64,000 bases of DNA from Lentisphaerota bacterium (GTDB lineage Bacteria; Verrucomicrobiota; Lentisphaeria; Oligosphaerales; JABHEG01). Shown one piece after another: positions 61,816 to 64,000 of the stretch. Numbering within the stretch: position 1 is the first letter of the stretch; every line of letters starts with the position of its first letter. The DNA is taken from positions 1-64,000 of the forward strand of contig JABHEG010000069.1 in the NCBI GenBank assembly GCA_018676675.1, in the 5' to 3' direction. Under the pieces are notes generated by a model. That model did not search any database. It was not told where the DNA came from and was given only the letters and a program-made list of their open reading frames with translations. The translations under genes were made by a program, and so were the position numbers.

Positions 61816-64000
61816 ATGCTGCATCTGGATGGAGAATGGGAGATTGCTTTCGACCCCGACAATCAGGGCCGTGGCCAACAGTGGCACCAGCCGGACACGT
61901 TCGGCGTCGGCGCTGAAGTCGAGTGCAGCGACGTGCCGGCCTGCTGGGAGACCGTCCGCCAGGACTATGAAGGCGTGGCCTGGTACCGGAAGGTCTTCGA
62001 CGGCCCTGAGGCAACCGAAGGCAAGAGCGTGCGCCTCTGCTTCGATGCCGTTAACTACCTGGCCGAAGTCTGGCTGAATGGTAGCCCTGTGGGCAGTCAC
62101 GAAGGTGGGTTCACCGGTTTCGAGCTGGAGGTAGGGGATGTCATCCAGCCCACGGGCAATGTGCTGATTGTCCGGGTGCTGGGGCCAATCGTGGCCCAGG
62201 ATCTGGTCATCGACGGCCTCGGCCGAAACGACGCCCCTCACTGGCGCGGCGCTATCGCCGGGGGCATCTGGCAACCCGTGCGCCTCCAGGTCTCCAGCGC
62301 CACCTACATCAGCGACCTCTTCGTGAAGCCGGACATCCACACCATGGCCGCGGGCGTGGAGCTGAGCATCGACCACGGCGGCAACACCGCCGCCACCACC
62401 ACGGTGGACGTGAACGGCCAGAGCTTCGCCGCAATCCTGCAGCCAGGCAAGAACCACCTTGCCTCAGAGCTTCCCATGGCGGATGCTGAGCTCTGGACGC
62501 CGGACAGCCCAACGCTCCACACCGTCACCGCCACCATTGACACGGACAGCGCCAGCGCGCGTTTCGGCATGCGCGAATTCAGCGTCCGCGACAAGCGCTT
62601 CACCCTCAACGACCAGGCCATCTACCTCAAGGCCGCCTTTCACGAAGGCCTCTACCCACACACGCTCGCCTGGCCCACGCCCGATTTGGTCAAACGGGAA
62701 TTGAGACTGGCCAAAGACGCCGGCTTCAACATGATCCGGCCCTGGCGCAAACCGCCTCCGCCCTTCGTGTATGATCTGGCCGATGAAATGGGCATCATGT
62801 TCGTGGGCAGCCTGCCGGTGGAGTGCATGATCTACTGGCCGGCGACCGGGCCGCACATGGGCCGACGGATCGAGATTGAGGTCCGCGAGTCCATCCTGCG
62901 CGATCGCAACCACGCCTGTATCGTGCAGTGGGAGCTGTTCAACGAGATCCACCGTCCCGAACTCAAGCGACTCAAACGGCCGATGATGATTCTCGCCCGG
63001 GAACTCGATCCCACCCGCATGATTGTGGACGAGTCCGGCGGCTTCACCGGCGCCAGCGTCGCCCTCCCCGGCAGTCGCGAAGCCACCAGCTACAACGAAG
63101 TCCACACGTACCCCGGGGCCCCACTGGACGAGGCTTCATACCAGCGGCTCACCAAGATTGGGTGCGATCCGGACGTCCCCCTATCCAACAACGGCTCACA
63201 TGTGAATGATGCGTTGATCTACGTGAGCGAGATCGGCTACGGGAGCCCGCCGGAGCTGGAAAGCAACTGCGCCGAATTCGAGCGGCGTGCCAACTCCTCG
63301 TGCCTGACTCCAGCGTATCGCTATCACCACGACATCCGCGATGGCTTCAAACGCGACCTCGCCGACGCGGGGTTTAGCCACCTCTTCCCTGACATCGATG
63401 ACTTCTGCCGGAAGCAGCAGGAGATCCATGCGGACGGGAACTCCCGAATGCTTGAGGCCGTGAGGCTGAATCCCGCCATTGCCGGATTCTGCCTGCACGC
63501 CTACACCGATGGCGACTGGGTGCTTGGGGCAGGTCTGCTCGACCTCTTCCGCAACCCCAAGAAGGCCTACCACGCTGTCTGCCTATCGAACCGTCCTCAG
63601 TACCTGGCCGTCCACACCAAGTCCACCATTTGGGCGGGCGATCAGGCCAGCATCACCGTGAGCCTGGTGAACGAAGGACCGCCACTCTCCGGCAAGGTCG
63701 TGTTGGAGATCAGTCCTTCATCAGAGGTCGTGACGCTGGGTGCGCACGCCTCTACCGGCGCGACACGCCTCGTCACCACGGCCTTTGCCCCACCGGCCGC
63801 GGGTTCCTACACCATCGCTGCCCGCTTCGTGACCGATAACGGCGAGCTTGTCGCCGAGAACGCCACCTCCCTCCTGGCCTTGGCTCCCATTGCCTGCACT
63901 GCCACCGCGATGCTGGCAGGCCTACCGAAGCATGTGGCGCAGGTTCTGTCCGACCACGGGGTCACCTGTCTGCCCCCGGATGACCTGAGCCCGGGTGTTC
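61816..64000 (+). CDS. Glycoside hydrolase family 2 protein, 3' end off window
   Basis: 728 complete codons from the ATG at 61816 (AGGGAG upstream) to the right edge without a stop. There is no signal peptide, so it is cytoplasmic. The GH2 order is visible: sugar-binding jelly roll (about 1-165: LDGEWEIAFDPDNQG, VAWYRKVFDGP, LCFDAVNYLAEVWLNGSPVG, HEGGFTGFELEV), immunoglobulin-like domain (about 170-260), TIM barrel with WELFNEIHRP (acid/base E377) and VSEIGYGSP (nucleophile E472). A further sandwich starts near 595. GH2 covers beta-galactosidases, beta-glucuronidases and beta-mannosidases; the specificity is open. Confidence 0.9.
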   Translation, partial: MLHLDGEWEIAFDPDNQGRGQQWHQPDTFGVGAEVECSDVPACWETVRQDYEGVAWYRKVFDGPEATEGKSVRLCFDAVNYLAEVWLNGSPVGSHEGGFTGFELEVGDVIQPTGNVLIVRVLGPIVAQDLVIDGLGRNDAPHWRGAIAGGIWQPVRLQVSSATYISDLFVKPDIHTMAAGVELSIDHGGNTAATTTVDVNGQSFAAILQPGKNHLASELPMADAELWTPDSPTLHTVTATIDTDSASARFGMREFSVRDKRFTLNDQAIYLKAAFHEGLYPHTLAWPTPDLVKRELRLAKDAGFNMIRPWRKPPPPFVYDLADEMGIMFVGSLPVECMIYWPATGPHMGRRIEIEVRESILRDRNHACIVQWELFNEIHRPELKRLKRPMMILARELDPTRMIVDESGGFTGASVALPGSREATSYNEVHTYPGAPLDEASYQRLTKIGCDPDVPLSNNGSHVNDALIYVSEIGYGSPPELESNCAEFERRANSSCLTPAYRYHHDIRDGFKRDLADAGFSHLFPDIDDFCRKQQEIHADGNSRMLEAVRLNPAIAGFCLHAYTDGDWVLGAGLLDLFRNPKKAYHAVCLSNRPQYLAVHTKSTIWAGDQASITVSLVNEGPPLSGKVVLEISPSSEVVTLGAHASTGATRLVTTAFAPPAAGSYTIAARFVTDNGELVAENATSLLALAPIACTATAMLAGLPKHVAQVLSDHGVTCLPPDDLSPGV

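Overview
This is a GC-rich, gene-dense window of about 64 kb, almost entirely devoted to complex-carbohydrate breakdown. The organism is most likely an uncultured member of the PVC superphylum (Lentisphaerota, Kiritimatiellota or Planctomycetota). The clues are a short DUF1559-like pseudopilin with the [21 protein letters not shown]-terminus, two DUF4838/CBM9 proteins, an S1 sulfatase, a protein related to hydrazine synthase alpha with CXXCH haem motifs fused to an FGE-like domain, and many large exported proteins of poorly characterised glycosidase folds. There is no ribosomal marker, and no tRNA, rRNA, IS, phage or CRISPR was seen, so the phylum is an inference.

Layout. 1-4879 (minus): a GH95-like glycosidase cut by the left edge and ending in an in-frame 33-bp tandem repeat, an M23 peptidase with PKD domains, and a BNR/sialidase protein; none has a visible signal peptide. 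4967-9100 (plus): the HzsA-like/FGE fusion. 9315-17321 (minus): a four-gene set of exported proteins (clan GH-A glycosidase, an unknown, a Tat-type beta-propeller, DUF4838+CBM9). 17831-25389 (plus): two exported carbohydrate proteins, then a phosphate acyltransferase carrying a shrunken butyrate-kinase-like tail, an ACT protein and a DUF1961 protein. 26020-28395 (minus): a GH32-like protein with an altered acid/base motif. 28627-32500 (plus): a complete ribose-type ABC importer whose permease has an extra soluble domain. 32996-36004 (minus): the second DUF4838/CBM9 protein. 36307-42443 (plus): a Phd/PIN toxin-antitoxin pair, an NAD-dependent epimerase-like protein, monomeric isocitrate dehydrogenase and a GH10 xylanase. 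42589-43731 (minus): RNase D. 44111-52992 (plus): an intracellular GH20/GH67-like protein, a PHP/DUF3604 lipoprotein, a TIM-barrel protein and a sulfatase. 53008-56888 (minus): a large CBM9/TIM-barrel protein split by a -1 frameshift at a run of nine A. 57456-60746 (minus): pseudopilin, pectate-lyase-like protein and an AraC regulator. 60873 to the right edge (plus): a GH43/GH130-like propeller and a GH2 enzyme that runs off the window.

How it works together (inference): exported lyases, xylanase, sulfatase and CBM9-bearing proteins would trim plant or algal heteropolysaccharides outside or in the periplasm. The ABC importer would take up small products, and cytoplasmic glycosidases without signal peptides (GH2, propeller, GH95-like, GH20/67-like) would finish the job. 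No SusC/SusD or TonB-dependent receptor is visible.

Several intergenic regions, mainly at convergent gene ends, hold a family of hairpin-rich repeats: a 43-bp exact inverted pair at 9186 and 32836, a 145-bp tandem pair, and a shared CCGGTTT-TCCC-AAACCGG hairpin. A 17-nt piece of one island (25821-25837) also occurs in the coding 33-bp repeat at the left edge.
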